Shown: positions 7,862 to 15,770 of the stretch, piece after piece
How positions within the stretch are numbered: the first letter of the stretch is position 1
Layout of the letters: every line of letters starts with the position of its first letter
Source of the DNA: an uncultured Alphaproteobacteria bacterium
GTDB lineage: Bacteria > Pseudomonadota > Alphaproteobacteria > Rs-D84
DNA: 38,212 nucleotides
Direction of reading: 5' to 3'
NCBI GenBank assembly: GCA_944389515.1
Contig: CALXMQ010000009.1
Span: forward strand, 1-38,212
Translations under genes and position numbers: made by a program
The notes under the pieces: model-generated
What the model was told of the DNA's origin: nothing
The model's database searches: none
What the model saw: only the letters and a program-made list of their open reading frames with translations

Positions 7862-8947
7862 TCAGAATTGCAATCTTAATCTGACCCCCAGGTCAATAGT
7901 GCTAAGTCTGCCACTTTCATACCAATTTGTATAGTGATACACACTGTCATACGGGGCAGGATATTCCCCCCCAGCACCATCACCCAACCATTCTGTTTGG
8001 GATAAAATAATACTGCCAGATGTTCTGACCTTGCCCAGGTTGGTATATCTGACAAAGAAATCAATTTTTATGCCGCCGTCCATTTCGGTTGTTAAACCAC
8101 CTTCGAACATGAACGCCAACTGTTCCGACGTACCACCGTTATGATATGCATAAACATCCGAAATCCCGGTTAAATCACCCGGTCCGGCAACACTGGGTTC
8201 CATTTCAGAATAAAACGTATTATCGTATACAACATAATCAGCAATCGTGTTTAATGAAATACCAACACCCACACCGACATATGGACGCAACATACCGCCG
8301 GCCAGATATCCTGTATACGAATCGATATTATAATATAAATTTAACATCGTTGCGTTTGATGTAATTGCGCCACCGTCAACTGTGGCCTCTACATACCCAC
8401 CGACGCCGTCCGCAGATTGGACAACACTGGGGTATGCCATACCGGAATAACGCAAATATGAAAAATCAACGCGCAAATCATTATTGATAGACGCACCAAC
8501 AGATATTTGTAATGGAATAACTGTATCGGTATCAAAATCAGCCTCTTGAAACGCGCCAGGAACAAATTGTCCCTTTTCTTCGTTCATATAATCAGACAAT
8601 ATGGTTCCACTGATACTGGCAGAATATCCAGCCGACAATCCAACGTACAGACCACTGTCTGCCAACCGGTCAAAATCAGCCGGCTGGTAATATTGCCGCC
8701 CGGCCACGGTTGTTGTGATTGCATTTGAACCAACACGCGGCAACGTGCCAGTAACACGCGTAGGCGTGGCCACATTAGGATTTGTTGTCGGCATAATCGT
8801 GCCGCCCGCAGTAGGTAACATTACCACCTGGCCTGCGGCATTTGTGCCCTGGTAACCAGTATAAACCGGGTATGTTGTGGCGCGCGCCACGTGTTGTGCG
8901 CCGAACAAAATCCCCGTCATCGCCGCAAGAAAGCCGACTTTTTTCAT
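7862..8947 (-). CDS. Outer-membrane beta-barrel protein
   Basis: A 361-residue protein beginning MKKVGFLAAMTG, with a signal peptide ending near HVARA. After a roughly 85-residue Thr/Pro-rich linker comes a barrel-like region of alternating hydrophobic strands (LYVGLSAGYSAS, LRVDFSYLRYSG, LRPYVGVGVGISL, IKIDFFVRYTNLG). It ends in LGVRLRLQF, the terminal Phe being the usual BAM recognition signal. The pattern resembles small Opa/OmpA-like or rickettsial surface-antigen barrels, but I cannot assign a family. I chose ATG 8947 because AAGG lies just upstream and a signal peptide follows. A longer in-frame start at 9070 would bury that signal. Confidence 0.8.
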   Translation of the reverse strand: MKKVGFLAAMTGILFGAQHVARATTYPVYTGYQGTNAAGQVVMLPTAGGTIMPTTNPNVATPTRVTGTLPRVGSNAITTTVAGRQYYQPADFDRLADSGLYVGLSAGYSASISGTILSDYMNEEKGQFVPGAFQEADFDTDTVIPLQISVGASINNDLRVDFSYLRYSGMAYPSVVQSADGVGGYVEATVDGGAITSNATMLNLYYNIDSYTGYLAGGMLRPYVGVGVGISLNTIADYVVYDNTFYSEMEPSVAGPGDLTGISDVYAYHNGGTSEQLAFMFEGGLTTEMDGGIKIDFFVRYTNLGKVRTSGSIILSQTEWLGDGAGGEYPAPYDSVYHYTNWYESGRLSTIDLGVRLRLQF

Positions 8948-9030
8948 TGCCTTTCCATTTTCCTTTGACGATATTATATCATAAAAATTAGCCTGATAAA
9001 AGTATTTAGTTATCGGATTACACAACATGG

Positions 9031-9060
9031 TAAAAAACGCCCCACGGAAATACGTGGGGC
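9031..9060 (-). terminator. Terminator after the porin-like gene
   Basis: Stem GCCCCACG/CGTGGGGC (9039-9060) with a 6-nt loop is followed on the minus strand by a U-run (complement of 9031-9037). Confidence 0.85.
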
Positions 9061-9100
9061 ATTTGTCCAATATAAGTTAAATTTACTGTTATGTTCAATC

Positions 9101-10126
9101 TTAGAACGCCAAGTTCAAACGAACACCCACTTCGGCTTTGACATCTGTGCCGTTCTGAGAATTCGCATGCGCGTCGTCAAATGTGTATTCACCGTACAAC
9201 GCAACCTGGACATTATCTGTTATCTGGTTTGCAACAGACAATGTAACGATATATTCGTCAAATCCGTCGTTCATGTCAGACAACTGGCTGATTAAACCAT
9301 TTGCAATAACAGACGCCATTGGATTGGCATTTTCTGGTAATTCAGTTGCCAAACCTTTGACCCCATTATCTGCATGATGATTATATTTGAACCCTGCACC
9401 CATTGACCAACTGTCATTGAACTGATAAAACGCGTTCAAACCAAAGTTGATTTCAGTTGTAGATTTCAAATCAACAGAAATTTCACCCGGTATACCCAGT
9501 TGTGTAATAGCAGTGTTACCCATACCTGGTATATTCATACTTAAACCAGCAACGTCAATAACGTTATTGCTGTTGCCAAATGTTTTCAGAACTTCTACGA
9601 ACGCACTGGTTGTGAATTTTTCGTTCCATGTTTTACCAAAACGAACCCCAGCATCAAATCCCCAACGACCGTTGGAATAATTATCATACTGGAAACCACG
9701 TTCCAATGTGTATGCACCACGCATTTTGTTTATACCACCCAAATGCGCATCTGCATAGATATCTAATATAATATCATCAGATGTTTCAACCGCACGCCAA
9801 ATCAAACCCAAACGGCCGTGATTCATGCCCTTGCGATCAATATCGGCATCGTGCGTATACGCGAATGCGCCACGGATTGCAAAGTTATCCGTGATACCGA
9901 TACCCAAATCTTCTTGGATACGCCAAATCGGGAATTCTGTTTCACCGTCATGGCCTTTTTGAATATGTGCGTCCGAACTGTCCGCAACCTTTAACATCAA
10001 TCCGCCCGATGTTTTGGAATAAAATTCCCCAGCCGTCGGCATATATAACGGATTTTCCAAATTAGCCGCCATTGCAGGTGTTGCTAAAACAGATGCAGCA
10101 ACCGCTAATTTCAAACTTTTTTTCAT
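9101..10126 (-). CDS. Outer-membrane porin-like beta-barrel protein
   Basis: A 341-residue protein with a classic signal peptide (MKKSLKLAVAASVLATPAMA, then ANLEN). The mature part is a run of amphipathic strands such as WRIQEDLGIGITDNFAIRG, GFDAGVRFGKTW, TEINFGLNAFYQF and AEVGVRLNLAF, ending in Phe as expected of outer-membrane barrels. It is probably an abundant porin or adhesin-like barrel, but substrate and family are not clear to me. A strong AAGGAG precedes the ATG. Upstream are a good promoter and a duplicated operator-like repeat (10172-10229), suggesting high or regulated expression. Confidence 0.82.
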   Translation of the reverse strand: MKKSLKLAVAASVLATPAMAANLENPLYMPTAGEFYSKTSGGLMLKVADSSDAHIQKGHDGETEFPIWRIQEDLGIGITDNFAIRGAFAYTHDADIDRKGMNHGRLGLIWRAVETSDDIILDIYADAHLGGINKMRGAYTLERGFQYDNYSNGRWGFDAGVRFGKTWNEKFTTSAFVEVLKTFGNSNNVIDVAGLSMNIPGMGNTAITQLGIPGEISVDLKSTTEINFGLNAFYQFNDSWSMGAGFKYNHHADNGVKGLATELPENANPMASVIANGLISQLSDMNDGFDEYIVTLSVANQITDNVQVALYGEYTFDDAHANSQNGTDVKAEVGVRLNLAF

Positions 10127-10171
10127 CTTTTAACTCCTTACGTTTTTGCGATGAAATGAATTATCACAGCC

Positions 10172-10229
10172 CCCATTATTGGCAAGACTGCGGATTATAT
10201 CCACACCACCCATTATTGGCAACAGTGCG
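10172..10229 (-). repeat. Tandem promoter-proximal direct repeats upstream of the porin gene
   Basis: Two copies of a 21-nt element starting CCCATTATTGGCAA and ending TGCG lie at 10172-10192 and 10209-10229, 37 bp apart. They differ only in a short internal stretch. On the minus strand each contains TTGCCAATAATGGG, so the -35 box is duplicated. A second short element (TTTTTGCGAT) also recurs beside each copy. Confidence 0.7.
10194..10222 (-). promoter_or_regulatory. Promoter of the porin gene (TTGCCA-17-TATAAT)
   Basis: On the minus strand TTGCCA (10217-10222) lies 17 nt from a perfect TATAAT (10194-10199). The second repeat copy offers a weaker downstream promoter (TTGCCA at 10180-10185 with TAATTC near 10158). 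Confidence 0.7.
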
Positions 10230-10300
10230 TTTTTGCGATATAACCGTTATTTAGGGTGCTATATTCTGTGAATAAAGTCAAAGGCATTTTTATTTATACT

Positions 10301-10327
10301 AAAAAAACGGGATACGACCCGTTTTTT
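10301..10327 (-). terminator. Terminator after the U32-family gene
   Basis: Stem AAAAAACGGG/CCCGTTTTTT (10302-10327) with a 6-nt loop; on the minus strand it ends in a U-run. Confidence 0.8.
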
Positions 10328-10332
10328 ACCTT

Positions 10333-11574
10333 TTATTTTTTCTTGTACGCCAATGTGTACGGCACCAACGTATTTGATGCACATTGAATCCATTTACGCG
10401 GTATAACCAAACTGTTATGCTGACCAGCCGACATTTTTGGTAATACGTCATTATTTTTTGCATTTATAATTTGTGGCAATGTGACAGATATGCCGGATAT
10501 ATCATGCGGAACAATGAACGTTATTGTATCACCTTGCTTTATTTCATTACGCAATTCCAATGTAATTTTTTCGTCATCCACCGATGTTATCACACCTGCG
10601 GCATGATAATCAGATGTTGAACGCGCGGTTTCATAATTCTGGGCATCGGGGGTCACCGGTCCATCAAAGAACGCCGTCGTATAACCACGGGTTTCCAGAC
10701 GTTCCAATTCTGCCATAAATAGCATAGGGTCAAATTCGTCTGGGTTATGCGCATATGCATCCAATGCAGCACGATACGCATGTGTAACCGCACCAACATA
10801 ATATTCACTGCGATTGCGACCTTCTATCTTCAAAGAATCTGGACGCGATTCAATAACTTCGCGCAGGCGCGGCATTAAACACAAATCGCGCGCGTTCATA
10901 ATATATGCGCCGCGGTCATCTTCGTCAATCGGCATTTCAATACCAGTATCATGTTCACGTAAAATTACATCATATTTCCACCGACATAATTGTGCACATG
11001 CACCACGATTAGACGGACGACCAGTAATAAAATTCGATAACAAACAACGACCAGAATAACTCATACACATGGCACCATGGATAAATATTTCTAAGCCGAC
11101 ATCTGGGCATTTTTCACGAATTATTTTGAATTCATCATGGGATACTTCGCGTGCCAAAACACACAGACGCGCACCAGCACGTTGCCAAAACTTCACAGAC
11201 GCCGCCGAACAAATATTTGCCTGGGTCGATATATGTATCGGCATATCAGGATGATGTTCACGTACCCACATCAGCACCCCAGCATCTGCAACAATCAATG
11301 CATCAGGGCGTAAATAATTTATTACATCACTGACGCGTGACATATTTTCAAAATCACGTTCGTGCGCAAACAAATTGAACGCCAAGTATACTTTTCGCCC
11401 TGCGGCATGTGCCAATTCAATACCAGTGCGAACTTCGTCAACAGTAATTTTTGCCCGTGCCCGCATAGAAAAACCGGGCAATCCGGCATAAATTGCATCT
11501 GCGCCATATAAAATCGCGGTTTTGAACGCATCCAGCGTGCCTGCTGGGGCCAATAATTCAGGTAATTTAATCAT
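10333..11574 (-). CDS. trhP: Peptidase U32 family protein, TrhP (YegQ)-like tRNA hydroxylase
   Basis: The 413-residue protein matches the U32 family closely: LLAPAGTLDAFKTAILYGADAIYAG near residues 7-31 and a SYSGRCLLS block. Four cysteines at about 170, 177, 193 and 197 have the spacing expected for an iron-sulfur site. Despite the name, YegQ/TrhP members hydroxylate U34 of certain tRNAs using prephenate-derived chemistry, while the related RlhA acts on 23S rRNA. Length and the internal pattern look closer to YegQ. I chose ATG 11574 since the N-terminal MIKLPELLAPAG matches the family start. The ribosome binding site is weak. It is divergent from tRNA-Thr. Confidence 0.82.
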   Translation of the reverse strand: MIKLPELLAPAGTLDAFKTAILYGADAIYAGLPGFSMRARAKITVDEVRTGIELAHAAGRKVYLAFNLFAHERDFENMSRVSDVINYLRPDALIVADAGVLMWVREHHPDMPIHISTQANICSAASVKFWQRAGARLCVLAREVSHDEFKIIREKCPDVGLEIFIHGAMCMSYSGRCLLSNFITGRPSNRGACAQLCRWKYDVILREHDTGIEMPIDEDDRGAYIMNARDLCLMPRLREVIESRPDSLKIEGRNRSEYYVGAVTHAYRAALDAYAHNPDEFDPMLFMAELERLETRGYTTAFFDGPVTPDAQNYETARSTSDYHAAGVITSVDDEKITLELRNEIKQGDTITFIVPHDISGISVTLPQIINAKNNDVLPKMSAGQHNSLVIPRKWIQCASNTLVPYTLAYKKK

Positions 11575-11632
11575 AATATTTATATTTTCCGCACAAAATT
11601 TCACTTTGCAAGTAAATTATGAATTTTTTAAC

Positions 11633-11661
11633 TTGAAATATGAATATCAACACGATATAGT
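11633..11661 (+). promoter_or_regulatory. Promoter of tRNA-Thr
   Basis: TTGAAA (11633-11638), a 17-nt spacer and TATAGT (11656-11661) lie directly upstream of the tRNA. Confidence 0.65.
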
Positions 11662-11671
11662 AAATCACATT

Positions 11672-11747
11672 GCCGGATTAGCTCAGCTGGTAGAGCATCT
11701 GATTTGTAATCAGAGGGTCGTTGGTTCAAGTCCGACATCCGGCACCA
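11672..11747 (+). tRNA. tRNA-Thr (anticodon TGT)
   Basis: A 76-nt cloverleaf with acceptor stem GCCGGAT/ATCCGGC, anticodon stem TCTGA/TCAGA around the loop TTTGTAA, a T-arm with GGTTCAAGTCC and an encoded CCA end. The anticodon TGT reads Thr ACA and related codons. Confidence 0.96.
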
Positions 11748-11752
11748 GAATA

Positions 11753-11785
11753 AAAACACACCGCCCAATGGGCGGTGTGTTTTTT
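11753..11785. terminator. Terminator after tRNA-Thr, probably bidirectional
   Basis: Long stem AAAACACACCGCCC/GGGCGGTGTGTTTT with an AAT loop and T-rich ends. It also lies downstream of the leftward gene ending at 11813. Confidence 0.85.
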
Positions 11786-11812
11786 GGGCTGTCGAAACAT
11801 CAGGGAATTTTT

Positions 11813-12355
11813 TTATTTTTTCTTTTTGGTATTCTTTGACTGGGACTGGCGCGACTTGGTGGTATTGTGGTTGTCGGCGCCATATTCATATTCGTCGTCC
11901 ATGTCTTCATCGTATTCATCATATTCAACGTCCACATCGCCATAACGACCATCTGTGATTTCTTCTAAGAACTGGCGCGCACGGGGATTACGGTTTGAAT
12001 ATTTTTTCAGGCCGATTATCAATGCGGCTGTTATCATTTTTTCCATATCACCAGACGATACAGATTCAGATACACGGTCGCGAATATTTGATGCCATATG
12101 TTTGACAGCATGCTTGGCCTTGTAAAACAAAGAACGACGACGGCGCACACGACGAATTATGTCCATAATCCACATCACAATTAAAAATACTAATAATGGT
12201 ACCGCCACACACCAAACAAAGTACTTTAATACCGAATCCGCACAGAACGACAATCCAAACATTGCATTACATGTATTTGGACAATGCAGTAATAATACCG
12301 CCGCAATTTCATATAATGATAAAACGGTTAAACCGATTTTTGATTTTAGAAACAT
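11813..12355 (-). CDS. Membrane protein with basic and acidic cytoplasmic tail, function unknown
   Basis: A 180-residue protein. Two hydrophobic segments (about residues 8-30 and 45-68) flank a short Cys-containing loop, followed by an Arg-rich stretch (RRVRRRRS), an amphipathic region, a strongly acidic Asp/Glu/Tyr run (about 135-160) and a Lys-rich end. I do not recognise the family. AAGGAGA upstream of ATG 12355 supports translation. The order suggests two membrane spans with a charged cytoplasmic tail that could bind nucleic acid or protein, but this is only inference. Confidence 0.65.
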   Translation of the reverse strand: MFLKSKIGLTVLSLYEIAAVLLLHCPNTCNAMFGLSFCADSVLKYFVWCVAVPLLVFLIVMWIMDIIRRVRRRRSLFYKAKHAVKHMASNIRDRVSESVSSGDMEKMITAALIIGLKKYSNRNPRARQFLEEITDGRYGDVDVEYDEYDEDMDDEYEYGADNHNTTKSRQSQSKNTKKKK

Positions 12356-12392
12356 TTTCTCTCTCCTTTTTTTTGTTTATGTTATATTGCGA

Positions 12393-13130
12393 TTAAAATC
12401 GCATAAACCGGATGCCCATCATCACCATCCAATCATTGCGGCGCCAATTTCCACCCAGTCTGTGTCCGGCACGAATCCATACACCTGTTGTTTTATTTAG
12501 CATCGTGCCCAGTTCCAGCTCTGCGGCAAATTCTTGGTGACCTGTTTCAAAATTCACCCATACTTGGGGGTCAGCCAACGCCCACCAACCATTGCCAGAT
12601 ATGTATCCCAATAATATTCTGTATTGTCCTTGGTTTATATCTGGTGCAATATCAGGATCTGTGTTATGCAAAGATATAAATTGTTTTGCAACCAATGCCC
12701 CAAATATATTATGACCAAACGAATAAACATATCCTAAAATCGGGTCAAATGTATATTGTTGCTCGCCCAGGGTATCTTCGGTTGCGGTTGGAAATAAAAA
12801 TTCTGTTGCGCCAATCAATGTGTGGCGCCCCCACGTATGTTGCGCACGACCACGTAATGTTAAATCACCAATACCATTATCAGATGTACCATGGCCACTG
12901 TACCGCAATAATGGCAATTCTGCATTTACACCAAATACCCCACGAATTGCGTGGTCATATTTTAATGTCAATGAAGTAATAGAAGAATCCCCAAATGCGC
13001 GCAGTTGTGGTAAAAATTCTATTTTAGTTAAATTATCAGCAGGATTTACACCGCGTGCAGTATCATCAGCGGCATACACATTTGGCACAACCATAAATAC
13101 ACACAATAAAAAGCCGTATATTTTTTTCAT
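12393..13130 (-). CDS. Outer-membrane protein, possibly MetA-pathway-of-phenol-degradation-like
   Basis: A 245-residue protein with a signal peptide (MKKIYGFLLCVFMVVPNVYA) and a predicted barrel of alternating strands (SITSLTLKYDHAIRG, VFGVNAELPLLRY, HTLIGATEFLFPT, VNFETGHQEFAAELELGT) ending in MGIRFMRF. The overall layout (NLPLL-like strand, PILGYVYSFGHNIF, QGQYRILLGY) resembles the Phenol_MetA_deg outer-membrane family, whose members are presumed transport barrels. That match is by memory and moderate. GGGGGA upstream of ATG 13130 supports the start. Confidence 0.7.
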   Translation of the reverse strand: MKKIYGFLLCVFMVVPNVYAADDTARGVNPADNLTKIEFLPQLRAFGDSSITSLTLKYDHAIRGVFGVNAELPLLRYSGHGTSDNGIGDLTLRGRAQHTWGRHTLIGATEFLFPTATEDTLGEQQYTFDPILGYVYSFGHNIFGALVAKQFISLHNTDPDIAPDINQGQYRILLGYISGNGWWALADPQVWVNFETGHQEFAAELELGTMLNKTTGVWIRAGHRLGGNWRRNDWMVMMGIRFMRF

Positions 13131-13187
13131 TATTTCCCCCTGTTAAATACATTGTGACATACGGGGGCATATAAAATCACCAGGAAC

Positions 13188-13214
13188 AAAAACCCGTCGC
13201 ACGTGCGCGACGGG
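13188..13214 (-). terminator. Terminator after the CvpA-like gene
   Basis: Stem CCCGTCGC/GCGACGGG (13193-13214), followed on the minus strand by a five-base U-run. Confidence 0.85.
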
Positions 13215-13241
13215 ATAAATTATTAGAAAAGCATATGGAAA

Positions 13242-14099
13242 TCAATCTGACGTAACTGGGGCAGATTCACTGCCATATTGTGGACTGGCGGTATCGGGTT
13301 CAAAATCATCAGCCGCATTTTCAATCGCCGCAGTTGCGGCCGCATCAGAATCAGATGCATCCATTGTCGCATCATCTGCGGCATCCGCCGCCGCGCGATT
13401 TTCTTCGGCACGTGCCGCATTTTCAATTTGTAATAATTGTTTTTCCAACGCGGTACGTTCAGATGACTTGTACCCTGTTTCTGATTCTGTATCCGTTTCT
13501 GATGTACCAGAATCAGATACAGCTGGATTTATCAAATTTTCAAATATTTCTTGGGCTTCTTGGGAACCTTTGACATCGCGCGCCAATAACTTGCTGCCAG
13601 GGCCAGGAAAGAACCATTCATCTAGTTTAATTGCCGTCAGTTGCATAATCGGACGGGTACGCGCATTTTCAACCCATGGTGCTGGGCGTGGGGCATCTGA
13701 ATAATACCACAGCGCACACCAATACACGACACCCATAACAACAATTCCACGAATAATACCAAATATTATGCCCAATGTACGGTCAGTAACCTTCATAATA
13801 CTGTTTTGTATTTTTTCGCGCAGACGCTGGTTAAAGAAACCAATCAACATCAATATCACAAAAAATACAATAAAGTATGACGCAACCAATGTACCAACCG
13901 TTGACGCCGACAAATCAAACCAACTTTGCAGTAATTTATCCAGCAACGGTGAAATAAATCTGGCCGCAAATGCAGCAATTACCCATGACAAAGTCGCCAC
14001 GGTTTCAAATATTCCACCACGAATAGTTGCCCAAATTGTGGACGCCACCAAGACGCCCACATAAATATAATCCAAAGTAGTTAAATCAAACATCGGCAT
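13242..14099 (-). CDS. cvpA: CvpA family membrane protein with long acidic tail
   Basis: The N-terminal ~165 residues match the CvpA (colicin V production) family: four hydrophobic spans, with DYIYVGVLVASTIWATIRGGIFE at the start and GIIFGIIRGIVVMGVVYW near residue 110-130. The family is needed for envelope homeostasis and colicin V export in E. coli, but its biochemical role is unsettled. The remaining ~115 residues are a low-complexity Asp/Ala/Glu/Ser tail with a short coiled coil, unusual for the family and probably cytoplasmic or periplasmic and flexible. Two starts (14099 and 14093) are possible. It lies 34 nt downstream of an exported thioredoxin-fold gene, likely in one operon. Confidence 0.82.
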   Translation of the reverse strand: MPMFDLTTLDYIYVGVLVASTIWATIRGGIFETVATLSWVIAAFAARFISPLLDKLLQSWFDLSASTVGTLVASYFIVFFVILMLIGFFNQRLREKIQNSIMKVTDRTLGIIFGIIRGIVVMGVVYWCALWYYSDAPRPAPWVENARTRPIMQLTAIKLDEWFFPGPGSKLLARDVKGSQEAQEIFENLINPAVSDSGTSETDTESETGYKSSERTALEKQLLQIENAARAEENRAAADAADDATMDASDSDAAATAAIENAADDFEPDTASPQYGSESAPVTSD

Positions 14100-14133
14100 A
14101 TTCCGTATTATTCAGTTTGCATATCAAGAAATA

Positions 14134-14724
14134 TTATTTTTTCTTTTTATCCTTGCGCACCAATACGAACGCCAACGCAGCAATCAAAACAATCAACAGT
14201 GCATAAAAATATACTGGTGATGCAGCGCTATTTTTTTTTTCGTTTTCTGCCGCAGCGGCCGCAGCAGCATCCGCCGCGTTATATTCTGTTATTGCATTTT
14301 GACGGTCAGGATGTTTGGCCTTGAAATCATCTGGATTTTCTTCCAATGCTTTTTTATTTTCAGCCGCAGTTTCCTTTTGACTGTCGGACATATCAACTTC
14401 GACCGCATCACGCAATTCTTGATCCATGAATTCGGCGTAACCCTGAAAACATTTATCACCAACAACAATTACAGGCACACCACCACTGTCATAATTACAT
14501 TTTTGTAATACTTCTTGGAATTTTGGCAGATTTGTTTCATCCATGACATTTACCTGGACCACGCGAATATCTGGATATTCATACACCATTTTATTTACAA
14601 AGAAATCACGCGCATGGTGGCAATGTGGGCAATACGGCGAATAATACAACGTGATATCGGCCGCAGATGCCGCACCAAAAAATAAAAATCCAAATACAGC
14701 GGATAACAGTGATAATTTTTTCAT
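14134..14724 (-). CDS. Exported, membrane-anchored thioredoxin-fold protein (CPHC motif)
   Basis: A 196-residue protein with a signal peptide ending near GAASA (residue ~20). A glutaredoxin/thioredoxin fold follows: strand DITLYYS, then the CPHC active site at residues 32-35 and a cis-proline loop GVPVIVVGD with Pro84. CPHC is the DsbA dipeptide, so an oxidising or disulfide-exchange role outside the cytoplasm is plausible. An Ala-rich linker (about 145-165) leads to a C-terminal transmembrane segment and a KDKKKK tail, which would anchor it in the inner membrane. AAGGAG precedes ATG 14724. An upstream in-frame start at 14769 would give an unlikely extension. Confidence 0.82.
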   Translation of the reverse strand: MKKLSLLSAVFGFLFFGAASAADITLYYSPYCPHCHHARDFFVNKMVYEYPDIRVVQVNVMDETNLPKFQEVLQKCNYDSGGVPVIVVGDKCFQGYAEFMDQELRDAVEVDMSDSQKETAAENKKALEENPDDFKAKHPDRQNAITEYNAADAAAAAAAENEKKNSAASPVYFYALLIVLIAALAFVLVRKDKKKK

Positions 14725-14840
14725 ATTTTCTCCTTTGTCTTGGTTTGAATTATAGAAATCTGGCCGCAATGGTGCAAGCCATTTTTACAGCCAACATCGG
14801 AAAATTTTTCTGTTGTGTTTTTTACCATCAAATGCAAAAT

Positions 14841-14870
14841 TTGATACATATAAATAAAATATATTATAAA
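14841..14870 (+). promoter_or_regulatory. Promoter of sodB
   Basis: TTGATA (14841-14846), an 18-nt spacer and TATAAA (14865-14870). AGGGGGA follows about 7 nt before the start codon. Confidence 0.6.
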
Positions 14871-14886
14871 AAAGGGGGAATAAAAC

Positions 14887-15474
14887 ATGTTTTCGTTGAC
14901 GCAATTTCCATTACATTTCAGCGAATCGGCATTGGCGCCATATATGTCATCTGACACATTAAACTGTCATCATGGACGGCATTTGGCAACATATATAAAA
15001 AATCTGAACGATTTATCCGATGGCACAGAATATGCAGATATGCCACTGATTGAAATTATAAAAAAATCTGCCAATGATACTGGTGCGAAAAAAATATTCA
15101 ATAATGCCGCCCAGGTGTTTAACCATGATTTCTTTTTCAGATGCATAATGCCAAATGGTGGCGGCAATGTGCCAGATGAAATTGCAAATCCGTTTGGGGG
15201 CGCAGATAAATTTATTGCTGAATTTTCATCTGTCGCATCTGGTGTATTCGGCAGTGGTTGGGTATGGTTGGTACGCGATGGCGATGAAATAAAAATTATG
15301 GCAACGGCAAACGCTGATACACCGATTGCACATGGCATAACGCCACTGATGACATTGGACGTGTGGGAACATGCGTACTATTTAGATTATCAAAATCGTC
15401 GTGCAGATTTTATAAATGCATTTTTAAGTCACTTGGTAAATTGGGATTTTGTACGTGAAAATATGAAAAATTAA
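14887..15474 (+). CDS. sodB: Superoxide dismutase, Fe type
   Basis: Converts superoxide to hydrogen peroxide and oxygen in the cytoplasm. The 195-residue protein has the Fe/Mn family layout. Metal ligands read as His28 (CHHGRH), His80 (FNHDFF), Asp158 and His162 (DVWEHAYYLD). The NAAQ tetrad with Gln76 and FGSGWVWLV (Trp125) indicate the iron form. Around the second ligand the usual Tyr-Trp pair of E. coli SodB is replaced (FNHDFFFRC), an unusual change near the active-site funnel. It has its own promoter and terminator, so it is probably monocistronic. Confidence 0.93.
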   Translation: MFSLTQFPLHFSESALAPYMSSDTLNCHHGRHLATYIKNLNDLSDGTEYADMPLIEIIKKSANDTGAKKIFNNAAQVFNHDFFFRCIMPNGGGNVPDEIANPFGGADKFIAEFSSVASGVFGSGWVWLVRDGDEIKIMATANADTPIAHGITPLMTLDVWEHAYYLDYQNRRADFINAFLSHLVNWDFVRENMKN

Positions 15475-15497
15475 AAACCGGGATTATCCCGGTTTTT
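15473..15497. terminator. Bidirectional terminator after sodB
   Basis: Stem AAAAACCGGGA/TCCCGGTTTTT with a TTA loop. It also follows the leftward regulator frame at 15498. Confidence 0.85.
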
Positions 15498-15742
15498 TTA
15501 TTCTTGTTCCATAAAACTAAGCAGTAATAATAAATCATACACAGGAATTTTTTGTGCCCCATTTTCATATCCATATAAATCATCTGTTTTGATTCCAGTG
15601 GCATAACAAACCTGGGGGATTGTCAAACCTTGTTTAATACGCATTTCATATAAAACGCCCCTAATTTTTTATAATAGATATCTTCAGATGGAATTAAATC
15701 TGTTCCAATGGTCAATGTAGTGTAAAAATCTTGGTTTGTCAT
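15498..15742 (-). pseudogene. Cro/CI-type helix-turn-helix regulator, frameshifted
   Basis: ATG 15742 has AGGAG just upstream and opens a frame MTNQDFYTTLTIG...EDIYYKK that runs out at an early stop. A one-base shift within the six-A run (plus-strand T run at 15665-15670) restores IRGVLYEMRIKQGLTIPQV, CYATGIKTDDLYGYENGAQ and KIPVYDLLLLLSFMEQE, then stop at 15498. This is a typical XRE helix-turn-helix (Gly-Leu-Thr, then the recognition helix before YE.G). The tract does not form a standard -1 slippery heptamer, so a homopolymer mutation or assembly error is likelier than programmed frameshifting. It lies downstream of the structured element at 15771-15960. Confidence 0.6.
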
Positions 15743-15770
15743 GGGGGCATCTCCTGTAAATATTGTAATA

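Noticed and set aside
15660-15675. Programmed -1 frameshifting in the regulator
   Set aside because: The A-tract is not a standard X XXY YYZ heptamer in the reading frame and no obvious stimulatory structure follows, so mutation or sequence error is simpler.
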